Of a DNA stretch of 64,000 bases, positions 34,701 through 49,700 are shown piece by piece. This DNA comes from Enoplolaimus lenunculus (taxonomy: Eukaryota > Nematoda > Enoplea > Enoplida > Thoracostomopsidae), in contig JASANG010003785.1 in assembly GCA_030248215.1 (NCBI GenBank), positions 1 to 64,000 on the forward strand, written 5' to 3'. Made by a program: the position numbers and the translations under genes. Each line of letters begins with the position of its first letter. Positions within the stretch are counted from its first letter, which is position 1. The notes under the pieces are model-generated. The model saw nothing but the letters and a program-made list of their open reading frames with translations, did no database searches and was not told the DNA's origin.

Positions 34701-37700
34701 TTGTCAATACAAACTCTAAGTACAGTCACAAAATTTCTAGTTCCGATTCCGATTACAATTCCGGTATAAATTTACTGTTCCGATTTCGGTATAATCCAGA
34801 TCGGTTTTGCATCCTGATATATATTGGCAGATTTCGACGAGAGCACTGGTACAGTGGTCAATTGTGAATCACGCGTTATGCAACAGCACAATTATTGGTC
34901 CATAGTCTCCGATTTACATAATTTACTCAGTCATCCGCCGATTGTTTACCTGTTTTTGCGCGATCCACAACTTGTTGACGTGTGGCTTGATATCCTATCT
35001 TCGTTTCAAGGTAAGTATTTAAAATAATTGGTATATACCGTGAGTTGGGAATTATCTACTGTGTTACTAAGTGTTCGAAATTTTCTAGTTGATCTTCAGC
35101 CAGTGTGGGTGGTTTTAACGGGCTTCGCAATTTTTATGAAGAACTATATAATAGAACGTTGCATTAACTTTTTATTTATCCGCATTACACAACGCTAATG
35201 ATTTATGAATCTAAAATGTAGCTTCAATATAGCGTGTCGATTTCACTTATGCGGATGGTGTTTTGTTATATTTTCTGTTACCTTTGGAGGAAAGGGTTCT
35301 GTTCTATAAAAATTTCGCAGGGATTCATTGTCTCACCAAGCGAAAAAGTTTCTACAGACCACTGGACAAAAGCGCTAAGAAGCTGATTTGTATTATTCTC
35401 CTGGCTTCGACATTGGTTATATGTGCAGTTTAAGCTATCTGAAGTTTTATTATTTAGGTATGAATTTAAGTGTTCGACAGATGGATAGACATGTGGAGTA
35501 CGAGTCACGTTCTTATAATGCGGCATTTACAGCTGAAGTTGAATGTTGCGCTGCGACACTATGGACCATGGTGTTGACTTGTAAAGATGAGTTAAGTTTT
35601 ACGCTTTTGTCTTGAGGTGATCATATATTTTGAAATCTGTGAGCGCCTATCGCTGGGTGGTGACATATTTTCAGTTAAAAGCTGTTGTAGCGCGAATGTG
35701 GTACTCTGCATGGCATATGAGATAGGTATGATTGCAAAATAAGCCTAAGCTTGAACGTTTTTATTTGCTGGTTTGCAAATGTGGAAGTCGAAAGTGCGGA
35801 AATGTAATAAATATTAAGTCATAGAACGTGCAAGTGTCAGTAGTGAAATCAAAACTACTATTATTTTCGTTTTAGTACGTTGTCTTTTATGATATTCCTA
35901 TTTATTCTTTTATATTATGTTCTTTAGACTACGCACGACTGTCTGCTCGCGACCCTGCAAGCTTTGATTGGATATTTGCAGGAATGGTTTGATTCAATTG
36001 GCTTTTCTCAAGATACATCATTGTCTGTAAGTTAGCGTCAATTTAGCATTTCAGAACTAGTTGTATCGAAGTCATTTTAGACAGGGTTGTGTCGATTAAT
36101 CAACATTATATGATTGTGAGCAGTTTTCATTTGCATCGGTACCAATACCGCAAAAAATTACCGTTAATTTTTGTACTTAGCATTCGTCGTTTGATGTTTG
36201 TTTATTCCAAGTGTTTTTTGTTTTTATAAGTTGTGTGTTGCTTATAGCGCATAGCTGTATCAGGTGGTAATATTGATTTTTAATCTCAGGTTCCTCCGTG
36301 GGAATTGACGTTTCATTTGCCATTGCATCGTTACTACGCCGCATTCCTCTGTCAAGCAGTGTCGATTGACTGTCCAGTAGTGTTTCCAGCTCAGCGTATG
36401 CTTCGACAGCTGGTTATGCATCCTTTACAAATTCAGGTTCAGATTTGAGTTTATTTTCAAAGTAATTTTAAATTAATTTCAACGTGTTTTATTTGATGCA
36501 GCTGCGTTAATTGTGTCAATTTTTCTTAAGTTTTAAGTACTCGTAAAATTATATAATTGCCCTTGGGGAACATATTAATGGGTGTTTCGTCCAAAAATTT
36601 TCGGTGTGCTCACTCGTACGAAAATTGTTTTTTAAGTTATACCATACCGAAATGAATTTCTAGCTACGCCTTTATTAGTCACATACTGCATTGCGTGTTT
36701 CTTTAGGTTGCACGCAGCGAGATAAATTGCGGTATGTGGGCACGCAATGGATATTCACTTAAATATCAGTCCTGCCTGTATGCCGAATGCCATTTCTGTA
36801 CGGGACTAATTGATACGGATTTGTATTTGCTCCAGGTATTTAATACGTACGGTTTTTTTGCAGATTTTGCTAATACGTTTCAAAAATGTTTTACTTACTA
36901 TAATTGTGTAAACCTGAAACGGAAGTCAACAAAATGCTGGATTTTCTAAAACAAGTTAGTAACAAAAAACGTGGAATTTTCTGCCGTAACCTATAGTGAA
37001 AATGTTGTATTTTGCTTCAAGAATTTGAAATTAAAACATTATTTAATTATGTGGTTTCATTCCAGACGTGCGCTTCACGTGTTTGTCCAGATTGGTTTGT
37101 ACTAGCGGTTTTTGAAAGGTAACACGTTTACGAACGTTATTGTTGTATGAATTAGTAACTGGGGAATAGCGTAGGATTTTATAAGGTAAAGAGGTCTTTT
37201 TAAATGGTTAGCATTACGTTTAAGAAATGTGTATGTGGGATTATGAACAGAATTATTGTGAACGGTGCATAATTTATATTTTATTATACAAGTTTGTTAC
37301 AGGTTTCATTTGACCAATGTCTTGTCGTATCATCCAGCAAAACCGTTGCATCCGTACTTGAGACTCGAAGCTGAAATGCCCATGCTCGAAGGCGCATTAC
37401 GATTTATGGCAACTCTACAATCTAATTGTCTCAATTTGGGTAAGCATACCTATTTTCGACTAGCATAAATTTGGGAGGGGGCAGAGTTATCGTTCATTGG
37501 TACTGTACTATCCTTGTTACAGTGCTACACTTATATTGTGCGACAAGAAAACATCGTTATTCCTTCAAAAATGAACAAAATTACAGGTTTACAATAAGTT
37601 GTGTTTTGTATTTTCGCCAAGAAAACCTTAAACACAAGTTCATTGTTTGTCTGAAATTTATCATGACGGCAAGTCAAGTATATCTGAGATGTTATATTGT

Positions 37701-40700
37701 GTCGTATAATTTTCAATGCATTTTTGTTCACAGGTGATTCTAAAAAACATTTCTCATGCAAGACTGTGGAAAATCTATTAAACCATATTCGCTCGTGTGA
37801 GTTTATACAGCCAAAATTTCTGGCTGCAAGATTTGTGGATGGGTTTTCCAACAAAAATTGCATGTGCAAGTGACAGCTGCATGCTGCCGCAGCAAAACCT
37901 TACACGTGTGAATGCAGTTTAACTTTAAAATCTGTCTCAAATCCAGGGATGCCTAAACAAGACGCGATGACACTTGAACTTGCGACACTTCTTGCCATCA
38001 AAGATCGAACTCACAGCCAGCTATCTGAGCTGTTGCCAGATAAAGGCTTGTTATTATTAAGCCATCGTGATATCGGACCAGTACTGAGTAAGGTGAGTTG
38101 CTGAACAGGTACATAAGATTCATTTTTATGGCTTCAAGGACGGGTGTAGATTTCATTCTAGGTTGTGTTTTTGTTTTGACCATTTGGGACGCGGAAATGT
38201 GGTAAATAGAATGGAATTAATTAGGAATAATATAACGCTGCGTGATTTTCGTAACCGTTGTATTTTGTGCTAAGACAGTATGTTTTATTACAGTTTTTAA
38301 GATTTTTGTGTGTTGGTAGGGAAAGAATTTATTTTACCAAGCAGATAGCCTGGACCCATCATTTTGGGTTACTTTGCGAACACATAATTGAGTTTAGTTT
38401 TCAACTATAATTTAGGTGTGAAGAAATAACTTTTTGCTTGATGTCTAATTCGACATGGGTGAACGAAAAAGAAATAAATATTGCTGTTTTGCTTATGTAT
38501 GATTAGTTTATTCTAATTAACTATGTCATATTTCGTTAAGTAGCTAACTGCTACCAAAGCTTTAGATTGCTGACTATAAAGCTCCTGAACTTGATGCAAG
38601 CGGAACAATGAGTCAAGGAATGTATGTTCCAAAAGGTATTTATCCTGAACCAAATTCTTATTGTTTCTAGTTAGTCAGAATATAAATTATTAAGAAAGAA
38701 TTGTTTTCTTTAAAAATCTACCGATCGAAACAAAAACGAATGATGTCTTAAAAGTTGATCGTAATTATGATCCACCATAAGCTGCTTTTTATTACTCTAT
38801 TAACTAATCTGCCTTTAAAATAGTATTATGAAGCTGTGTTCAGAAATGAATAAATAATAGATATTGTGTTTGTTTAGATATTCTGTGGGACGAATACTTC
38901 GATCCGTTGTTCGTTATGCATCGCTCAGTGCAAATGAAAGATTTCCAAACTGCGATGGACCGCTATACTGACAAGTAAGTTAAGCTTTCAGCATTGTCAC
39001 ATTTTTGAGCGCAACAATACTAACCGCAGCTCAGAGTCTCGCGAAACATTTTATGCTTTGTGCTTGCAGGTCGAAGGGTGGTTGTCCGTCTGTCCGTCTT
39101 ACGAAAATATCAGAACTCGTTGAAGCGATTTTGATAAACTTTTTTATTTGGTAGCTTCTTATCCGTGGGTGTTACCCCGCATTGGGGTTTTAAATTTGTA
39201 AACCGTTTATTATCTACACGCTAATTTGAAGAATTGGTTAAAGCTAAATTAGGACTGTTTACATTTTTTTTTCGGGTACAAGGAATCTTAATTTAACGTT
39301 TGTAAATGTTCATCGCAGATAAATTAATGAATAGGTAGCTACTAAATAATTTGTATATTAGCTTATAATTGTTTAAACATAAACTAAGACTTTAAATTAT
39401 TTTTAACACTATAATGGTTACAAGAGATTTGTTTTCAGTGCTACATGGTTTTTTGGGTGCAAGAATAATGACCGAGCTTCGTACAATACATGTAGTTCCA
39501 CTACGACTGGTTTCACTAATTATTAAGGGTACAAACGATGTGATTCTAGAACCAAAACGGTTTTGGGTGCGAGGAATCTGAATTAAACGTTCATAAATCT
39601 CCAAAACAGATAAACGAATAGATAGCTACAAACTAGTTAACATATTAGCCAAATTAATCAAGCATAAATTAGTGCTTTTTACATTATTTCACTAATTATT
39701 AGAGTTAAAAGCATGGTTTTTGGGTGAGATATGGGTGGTCGCTCACTTTTTCAAACAACTTACTGAAATTCCAGAAACTCACTCGGATCTACTATAAATC
39801 TATCCCCTCCAGAAACACCCTAATTGAGATTAACTACAAAACGCGCCTAGCTTCTCGCTCGCTTCGCTTGCGAGCTTTCTGGGATCATTCATCTCTTCTG
39901 TTTTGACACTTGGTTTCCTACTAGATATTGGTTGAATCCCGAACCGAAAACAAAACGTTGTATAAGAATAGAAACTAAAATGGCATTTGGCTTCTCGCTC
40001 GCTTCGCTCATGAGTGATTAACGATATATACCGTGTTATTTTGCTACCTCCACACACTGACAGCCATTGTCGTTTACCTTTTTTTCAACGTATTTGAAAA
40101 CACTACAGTTTTTCAGAAAGTCCGCTCAAATTCAAAAGCACTGCCAAAAACCACTTCGATTTTCACAAGTACAAATGTAGTTACAAGCGGTTTGATTTCC
40201 ATGCTAAAAGGTTTCTATGTAGGAACAACTCTATAAGCAGCGTATTAGCTATTTAGCCTACTGCATTTGAGCATACTGTCAGCATGTGGATACGAGCTTG
40301 GCTCTAATTCGTGTAGTTTGAGTACGACTGGTAGCTATTCTCATTATGTTGCCGACTGTTTTCTTAGAAACGATTACGTAAAGTATAGTGTGCATTGAGT
40401 TTTTATCTCGTTAGTTGTGTTAGTGTGCATTGAGTTTTTATCTCGTTAGTTGTGTTCGCTATTGGTATAACTTGGTCTGTTTTAAGATTAATACTTTAAA
40501 AACCTGATGCATCTCAAATATGCGTAATTAGAATCGTGAAGGACTAATTTTATACCAATAGAAGGTATTTTGGTGCCAGCCGGCAGGGTTGGACAGTCTC
40601 GGTTAAAAATTGAAACCGAGACCGAAACCTGGCTACCGCCGGCGACGATGAAAAGTCTCGGTCAAGTTTTGGTCATAACCTGAAAAAATTAAAATTTCCA

Positions 40701-43700
40701 AATTAAATTAATAGTTCGTTTATTGTGTTTTCCATAGTTTTTTGTGTTTTTCAGAATATCTGCGAATATTTATTGCTTAATTATGAAAATCGTAGATTCA
40801 CAGTGAAATTTTACTTATCAGACATCACTTACTTCATCAATACGACCATGCATTAGCTGAATCTTCGACTTCTGGTCTCGGTTACAAAATACCGAATATC
40901 AAAAAACCGAGATCGTGATCGTCCACATACAAAGGCTTATCGGAACCTGGGCTCCCATTCCGGCCAGCCGGGAACGCGCCCGTGTTTAGTGTGGCGTATG
41001 CCGCAAATTATGAAAAAGAAATACTTCAGAATATTAGCAGAAAAATTAGAATTTGTGTACCGTCTGTTTTACGGCGTGTTCCAGCTTGAAACGACGTGGT
41101 CTTTGGTCAAAACGAGTCAGCGGTGGCAATGAGCAGCCCTGGCCTCCTTTGTTACGACCGCACACAGCAAGTGGTACTGCAGATATGGCTGAAATTTACA
41201 AACCTATAAAACGACTGTTGCACTGTAGAAGTTTACACGCGCTACTGTTTATTTTGTTGGAAAAAGTTAGTGAATCCTAAAGTTATTAGCATGATTCATA
41301 TGGTGCATAGTTATGTGCATTATGTAGGGTTTCCTAGAGTTGTCATAAACGTTTGTAAAACACTGGCTAATTGCCATGCTTTGGTATTTTTCACATACGG
41401 TTTAAATCGGATATACTGATAGATTTTTATGTTATAAGCAAGGTAAGGTGCTGTAAAGTTGAATTTAAGATATAAGTGGAAATCATGTAGTATTAAAATT
41501 TACATACTAACTGAATGATGATGATGATGATGATGTATATATAAGTATCAGTAGGGCGTTAATTAGGAATATGCCGATCCAATTGGTATTGTTGTCTGTA
41601 ATATCGGCACTTTCCGTGAGTATCGGCATCGGCACTGCAAAAAGTTGCGGACTGTTTACCGTCACTTTTTGCACTTAGCAGTGCATTAAAATGATTTCTT
41701 TTTCACTTGCTGGCGTATATCAATGCGTCTGCGTCTGATCATGAAACTACGAAGTCTCTTACGTTTGTGTTTGAAAAAATTTGAAATGAACCGTTCTCAT
41801 AAAATTGTAACCGGTGATGATTGTTACGGTTTATGTCTTCCCGTATACAGTGATTTGTTCATTAAGAATTGTGTATTAAAATTAGAATCTACATCAACAA
41901 AATTAAAAATTAAAAATCAGCATGTGCAAAAATTTCAATATCGGCCCATCATTAGCTTTAATCAAAATTGTTGGATTTCAACTTTGTTTATTTGATCATA
42001 ATATAGATTTCAAGTGCAAACAAATTAAACATAATTTAAGAGGCTTTATACACGGTTTTTTAAACAGTATAGCATCTTTTATCATAACTTGGACGGCAAT
42101 TTTAAATTTTGTATTGCTTCTATTCATTTGACTTTAGGCATCTCGTGAACAATTATCGGATCAAGCGTTATGCTTTGTTGTGTATTTGTTAGAATTAGCA
42201 GTTCGCGTTCCGAACCGTTCTGATCAAGTTGTTGAGGTTTGTGCATTTATGAGTTATTATTGATTAAAGTTTGGTTATAATCTATTTCAACATGAATTGC
42301 ACTGGGGAAAATAATTGCTGAATAGTAACTGAATAAAATGCCGGAAACACTCTTGTATTAGAACATGGTTGTAAGCTTTCTATCTTAGTCACTTTAATTG
42401 ATACTTATAAAACTCTTTGTTGATTTAATGTGAATTTTTTCAAGTGTTTGTGTTAAGGTACATTGTAGTTAGGGTAGTTTAAGTAAGACTTGCATTACTT
42501 GTTTGATGTCCCAATTTACAACTGTATGATGGTGTTTTAAGTCGAGGTTCCTGTTGTTTTACATTGAGTTTTCTGTTCTTGTCAGAATTACGGCTAAACT
42601 GAAAGGTCAGTTTTGAGGCCTGGGAACGACCAATTTTTCGTCAACTTAGCATACAACAAATTATGCCAGCTGAAAGTAAAAAGACAGTATTGCAGGTGGG
42701 AAAATAGGAGTCCAGTGAAAATAAGTCAATATATGCACCGATTTATTATGGTTGAATAATGTAGTACAAAAAATATGTTTACAGAAACTGAATGGAGGTA
42801 ATTCTGCGTTGTGAATCATAAAAAGACGTCGTAAGCATAATTCTAAGTTACAAAACAAATTCGATAACTGCAGGAGTGAACCGCTTCCATATACTAAACT
42901 TTGCCGATAATGCAGCAGTTGAAAAGCTTTGCAACGTTTTACATAGTTTGCGTTATCATTTGTTCCACCAACCATTTTAAGATTCAGTATAAGAAAATTC
43001 ACTTACGCACGTGTAGTTCAAATAGCAGAAACAGCAAATACCAGCATGTGCAACTATTTGCTTGTATACCTCGCGGTGACCGTAATATTTCGCCAAATGC
43101 ACTGTTTTTCAGTGGAGTTAGGCGCTATTTTATGTTTTGTTTTAGCAAAGTTCATTCACAGATCGCCACACTGTACTTGATTTATATCTATGCTGCTGGT
43201 TTCCGGGTTCGGATATATTTACCAATTTGACTCATCGTATCGAAAAAGTGTTGTGTATTGACAACTTTCCTGGACTGTCACGAAGATTGAAGTACGTTTC
43301 TTGGTTGAAAAGGGCGTGTATATTCGCATATATCAGTATTTCTTGAATCATGACTTAGATTTAGTTTTAAGTTTCCTTAGGCTTAGGCTTGCATTTAAGC
43401 AATGGCTTTTAGGTTTACATTCAGTGTTACTCTTGTGCTTATTGATAATATACAGTGTGCATGATTATAAATAGAAACTATTGGAACAGAATGGAAAATT
43501 GACAGACTGGTTAAAGTAAATAAAATATAAATTCCATGAGTTTAAAAGTACGATTTTGGATTTTTCAGTGCTAACGCCGCCGACCCTTTGTTTCCCGACC
43601 TGGTTAGACTCAACAATATTAATGCGTTTTCATCTGGTCAACACCATCCGCGGGTAAGAGTTGTTGAGTCCCAGACGAAATAAAATATTTTTGTACCGAT

Positions 43701-46700
43701 CTTTTTGTAGTATTGGGTATTTATACTTGGGTTAAAATTCATTTAATTTTTTAGGGCCAGTGTGGTTATTTTCGAAACTGAATGTAAATTACTAAATATG
43801 ACTAAAACGATGATTTGGGCGAAATAAAGTTTTAATAGTCAGGGAGCTCCTGTCACCTTAGCAAAATATGTAGTTTTTGTTAATCATTTGATGAACGCGG
43901 GCCCGCTTAAGAAAATGTGCCAAAATTTAAAAATACATTTGAATTTGTTAAAATACCCGGTATCACATCTATTTTTAGGACTCAAATTCAATGGCAGTTG
44001 CACCAACCAACCGAACGGGTGATATTCCTTTTATTGACGCTGAATATCAGTGTGATATTGGATTTAGTGCGTATTACAATCGTAAGTTTTGAAGGTTAAC
44101 GATGCTTTTTGTACGATGAAGTTTAATGCGTCGTTCGCAGTAATAATGCACAATGTCACAAGAATTTATTATTTATCTCTTGGGTGCGCACTGTTGCCGC
44201 GACTTGCGTAATTATGATCACATGTGAACACTGCTATCGATTCGCCTCATGTTCTACTCAACCCTAATCGATATTTTCTACTAAAGATTTAAACCTAAAA
44301 TTTTTGCCGGTTAGCGTCCGACTAAAGTTAAAACCATCGTTTTAATTTTAAAACCTGACCGTCAAAGCTGCAAACGTGCTTACCCAATATTTAAATTTGA
44401 AATCGCTAACAATTGAACATTCCAAACGTAAGTGTAATGCTGTGTGATTTCCGCTCGGTTATAGGTGGTATTTTGTCATGCTTCGGCCATGACTCCGACT
44501 TCGATATCGGTTTGAATTCAGTCGTCTCTTAACATTTATTTCCTGTATGTATTTTCCACCAAATGTGTTCAATGTTATAGGAATTTTCGAGTCGCTTCCC
44601 CCATCATTGACACGATTTTGTCTGACAAGTCCTCCGCATCGGCCTGCAATTGCAATGTCATCGACACCGATTTCGTCTGAAATTGGTTGCTCGTCTGTAT
44701 CAGAAGATGGTATGTTGGGCGTGGCAGGTAGGCGAAATATATATCGACTTAAGGAAAAAAGAAACTGCTTGAAACTGGACAGCAATATGCCTTTTAGTGA
44801 TACTAATAACCGTTGTTGCACTGCACCCATGCGCAACTTTCATGAAGTTCTGGGGTTTCACACGTTTTTACAAAGGCTATACTATATTATCACAGAACAC
44901 ATTGGTTAACCCACGCTTTAAACGTACAGAATTTGACTACCAACAAATTTATACGTACTAATTCTTTTGTAGAACGATTTGTTATATTGTTATAAAATGT
45001 TTACTTGTACACATGGTGTAACCAGAATTCCGGTTCGGACATTTTTTCACCTTTCGGTACCGGTAAATTGATGCCGGAATTAAAAATTCGGTTAGAATTA
45101 AATTTTGGGCGCTTTTTAAATTTGCTATTCTTTGAGAAGCCTTTTTATGGCCATTTGTTCAATTAGTGGCGGTAAAATGAAATATAGATATAATTAGTGT
45201 AATATATAAAACTTGACAATCACCAAAAATAAACCATCGAAGGTGAATTTCACTTTGATGGATAAGTAATATCTAGAATACAGCAGATAAACTGTATATC
45301 TATTTTCAACTAAGGTTATTTTACCAGTAATACAGCAAAAAAGAAAATAAAAGTGAATTTTTCGGCGGCATGTATTTTTCACTTTCCGGTTCCGGATCAA
45401 ATCATCAAAGAAGGCGTTCTAGCGAATAGATTTTGTAAAAAATGTTTATCTTGCAACTTTTGAAAAATCGTTTTTATTACGTTCGATATTCTGAATGCTT
45501 AAGACACTGGTCAAGGTCACGATTGTATGTTGGGCACGGCAGTAGTGAGTGAAGCAGTATCACCGTCCGCCCCAGTGCTCGCTCAACCTCTGATGTTGAT
45601 GGAAAGAAGCGAGCTGTCAGGTAGCTTAGCGAATGCGTTTTGACTTTTTCGAATAGGCAGTAATTAGAAACGATGCCTTTTTCATAAGGAACTTGGAAAA
45701 AATATTCTGAGACGGCTTACGGGTTTGCTGAGCCTTTTTGAAGTGAGTATGATTATGGTGTTGGAGATGTTTGCGTTATAGAAGGTGTAGTTGAATAACA
45801 TTTATGGCAAACATTGGAACATGTAGAAGAACAACTGAGAATTTTGTGAAAAGAGATTTACGTTTACTTCCAGTTGAAACGAAATCCGAACGTACTTACT
45901 GTTTCTTCAGCACTCCATTTTTTGTCAATTTTATTTTGTTTTTAGCTGATACAAGTGCCATTATTACTGACAGTACGCCAACAGTTACTAGCTACAGCTT
46001 AGTGTCCCTTCCGAGTACAGACGATGAAACCGAACAAGAGGATCCCTTAAACGCAACACCAACTAACTCTGGAACTAATGCAATGTCGTTGATATTGATT
46101 GAATCGAAGTATGTGCCGAGCCGATACCGATGCCGATTACAATTTTAATACACGATGTCGATAGCGGTGTCGAGTAATCGCCGCATCCCTGTTAGGTTTT
46201 AAAAAATTTTACGAATGGTGCATGGTTGGTATTTAAAAGTGTTGTGAAGTGCTTTGCGCAGTTTACTGTGGAAAATGCACAGAAATGTTACGTTTTGTTT
46301 TGTATTTTAGCCCATCGTCTCAAGATCAATCAGACTTTAGCCCAGCGTCTCCTGTTAGCACTGAGTACGGCCTTCCAGTTCCTGAAGAACAAGGCCGGTT
46401 ACCAGGACCTGAGCCTCCGCCAGCAGCTTTGCCTGCGCCAATGGTTCACGTAACTCGATTTGGCGGCAACGCCACTGATTTAAACGGTGGATCTACTTTA
46501 GGGACATCTATGATTGAATTATTGCTGTCTATCCACGATAAATTAGCGTCAAAGTCAGCCATTCTGAAATATAAACCGCCGCATATTGATGCAAGCGACA
46601 GGCTTGAAGATTTGGTAGCTATGTCGCCGCCGGATATTTCTGCTGGGACCGGTGTAGCTTATATCAGTCGGTTTTTAGATACAGTTTATAGGACATCAAG

Positions 46701-49700
46701 TATTTGTAGGGCGGAAATTGATAGAATTACTCAACCTGAGCAAGGGGTCGATGCTATGGGAGGCAGTGGCGTGGGTGAAAAGGCGAGATCGCGTAGTAAA
46801 CGAGGTCAGGAAGACCAGTCAAGTGCAGCTACGGGTAGCTCGCACTTTCACGACCAAAGGTGAGTGATTTACTTGTGGGTGGGTGCTGCTAGCGGTCTTT
46901 GGGTTGTGCAAATTTTTTACGAGGAATAGACTTTCTATCTGTCAGGTTTAGTTGTGCATTTTTGACACGTGTTAGCTTTTAACTTAGAAGACATTTTTAA
47001 ATATAGTTAGGTTTTATTATTTATATAAACGTTTAACAGAATACTGGCATGGATGCAGCTAGAATTTGATTGTAGGCGTAAAGCCAAAGAACGACAACAA
47101 AAGTTGATGGCGCAGATCAGTTCAAAGCATAAGAAAGTAATGGAAAAATTACTCAAAGAAGAGAATGAGCGATTTAATGAAGGTAAGATAGGACTGGTTT
47201 TGGTCTTTATTACCGATGGATAACAAAATGAGGCGAGAAGGACACTAATTGTTCCCGTTTATCGTTCGGTAAAAAACCAGCGTCAGACACCGATTTAGAA
47301 ATCCGGTGAAAGGTTTCAGCCTGGTTTCTTCTTTATGGGATGTAGGTGGTCTCTTTTACCCGCAGCCCTTTTTTTCAGAATTTTGCCACCTCATACTTCA
47401 CTGTCCCTCTAGTTTCTGCCCCCAGAACGACTTTTGCAGCAGTGCTGAAAAAATATTGGAACTTACAAATTTTACGCGGAAGTGTTAAGTTTAAACTGTT
47501 TTAACATTCTTTTATTAGCATTTGTCTCTTGTGCATCATTTTGAAGAAACGTCATTCTGTTTGTTTGATTTTACAAATATAGAAAGTAATTTTTGCTTGT
47601 AGACGAATCAACAGCTAATGATGATTTCACTCAATCGCAGTGTGATCCAGAGGCGATCGCTGCAAAGGCAACTGTTGCGACAGATACAAATTCAGCGTTC
47701 TCAGGACCTTCGTCCACTTACGAATGCGGTATTTGTACAAGCAGCAGCGAAGCATCTGCAAGCCAACCGATTTGTCTGATTGTACTTGCGCAGTCGTCAT
47801 CTGGTATGAAACAAGTAGCCGTATTCCTGATTATGTGCAGCACCTATTTCAATTCAGTAATAGGTCTTCGTGCCATAGCTACGGATCTAAAATATTGGAC
47901 ACTGTAGCAGGGCAGATCAAACTGCAAAAATTGTACCTATGTTTCGAAACGCAGTATTTGCTAATTCTAAAGTTACGGATCGGGCTTGTCATCACCTGGT
48001 GGTAGAACTGTATTAAGATGAGTGGCTTGTTCGCTTGTACAAAAACGTATTGTAACTTTTAAGCGGCCATTGATGCTGTAGCCATTTGAGAGCACGGGAT
48101 TGCTAGTATAAGCTGTATTTTTAACACTGATTGAAAATTTACATCTATCATCAACTGCTGATAGATGCCACATTCTTTTGCAAATACAGGACGGGTGCAA
48201 GACTTTTCCTAAAGTTTGTGTTTTAACAGGTGCTAAATAGCATTCTTTACTTTTAATGCTAAAAGTTTTTGTACTGTACCGTTTTGGACTGGCTGTTAAT
48301 ATCCTTTGTTACGACAGCATGTGTTGTTTATTATTGCAGTACTTTCAAGATCAATTGGGGCCAACGATGTACGGTGGGATATTATGGGTTCCACTGAAGA
48401 CCGAAATGAATTTAAAACGCGTGGTAGCCATGAACGTTTTTTGTCGACTCAACTGCAAGACTATTTCGAAGCGGTTTGTTTATTTGAATTTTTATTTTTC
48501 AAATAGGATTTAAATTTTTCGTTTGCGTCAATAATTGGTATTATGGCCGCTGTAGGTTAAATTGCTTAATATATTGTTTAGTTTCATAAGATTTTAAATT
48601 TCACTGGAGATTTCAAAACTGTTTTAAGTATTATTTTTTCTTAGATTATAATCTTTGTTATTTCAGCTGTCCTGTGTGCCAGTGGTCAACTTGGGTTCTT
48701 ACAGTGGAATACGGGTTACAACTTGTGGTCATTATATTCACGCTCAGTGTCACGCATCATACATAGACGCGTTAAAGGTAAGTATGTTGCTATATAGCGT
48801 AGACAGGATGTAAGATACAGTAGCCGGTAACTGAAAACAATACTGGAATGGGATAGTTGAAAACTACAGTGACCGTGAAACTAATTTTAGCGCAGGTTGG
48901 CTTAAGATATTACTGCCCATCGGTGTTTTGAAACAATATCGGATTTAGTACCGGAATCTCAATGAAAAGCACCTGATGCTAGCTTTCAGTTACAATTTGA
49001 TTATAGCTAAAACGATGTTTTTCAGCGTGACAATAGCCAAATACATAATCAACTGCAGTATTTACAAATCGATCGTGGTGAATTCTGTTGTCCATTGTGT
49101 AGGCAATTGGCAAACGCTATTTTGCCTATTGTTCCACACTTGGAATTATTGAGAGGTCTGCGGTCTACAACCGAGACGTCCGTTTCCGTTCATGATAAGA
49201 CTGTGTTTGCTGCGTCGAGTTCAGCAGAATTACAGAGAAATATTGCTCAACACGTATTTCGATGCATTGAATCTCAAAGTAGCTTTGGCCTGGTAAGTCT
49301 TAAAGGTGGTCGAGCTAGCGGCGTATACAAAGGGTTATAGGGTGTTATATCTGCCGATATTTGTGGAAAGCGTCGCAAAATGCACTTTTACAGAACGTAA
49401 AATAATATGCATAGGTCGAAAGTTTTCTGAGACAAAACTTCGCCGTGATCAGTGTGTCTAATGTTGTCACTTGGTTGTAAGTCTTGTAATGTGTGAACAG
49501 TTAACCAAATCCGTTCTCGAATTTAGGTATTTTTCGTTCTAATGGGTGTGTGTGATTTGAAGCTTTTGTTTACGCTGGTGTGCTCATGTAACAATCAATT
49601 TATAGCTCAGGCTATGTTCTGGAAAATAGGATGAATGAACTTGTTAGCAAATGCTTTTCAAACTTTAACTTTTCAGGATCAAACCGCACTTGGAGTATGT

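Noticed and set aside
44459-44836. 125-codon minus-strand frame
   Set aside because: It is antisense to UBR3 exon 24, which fits the phase chain on the plus strand.
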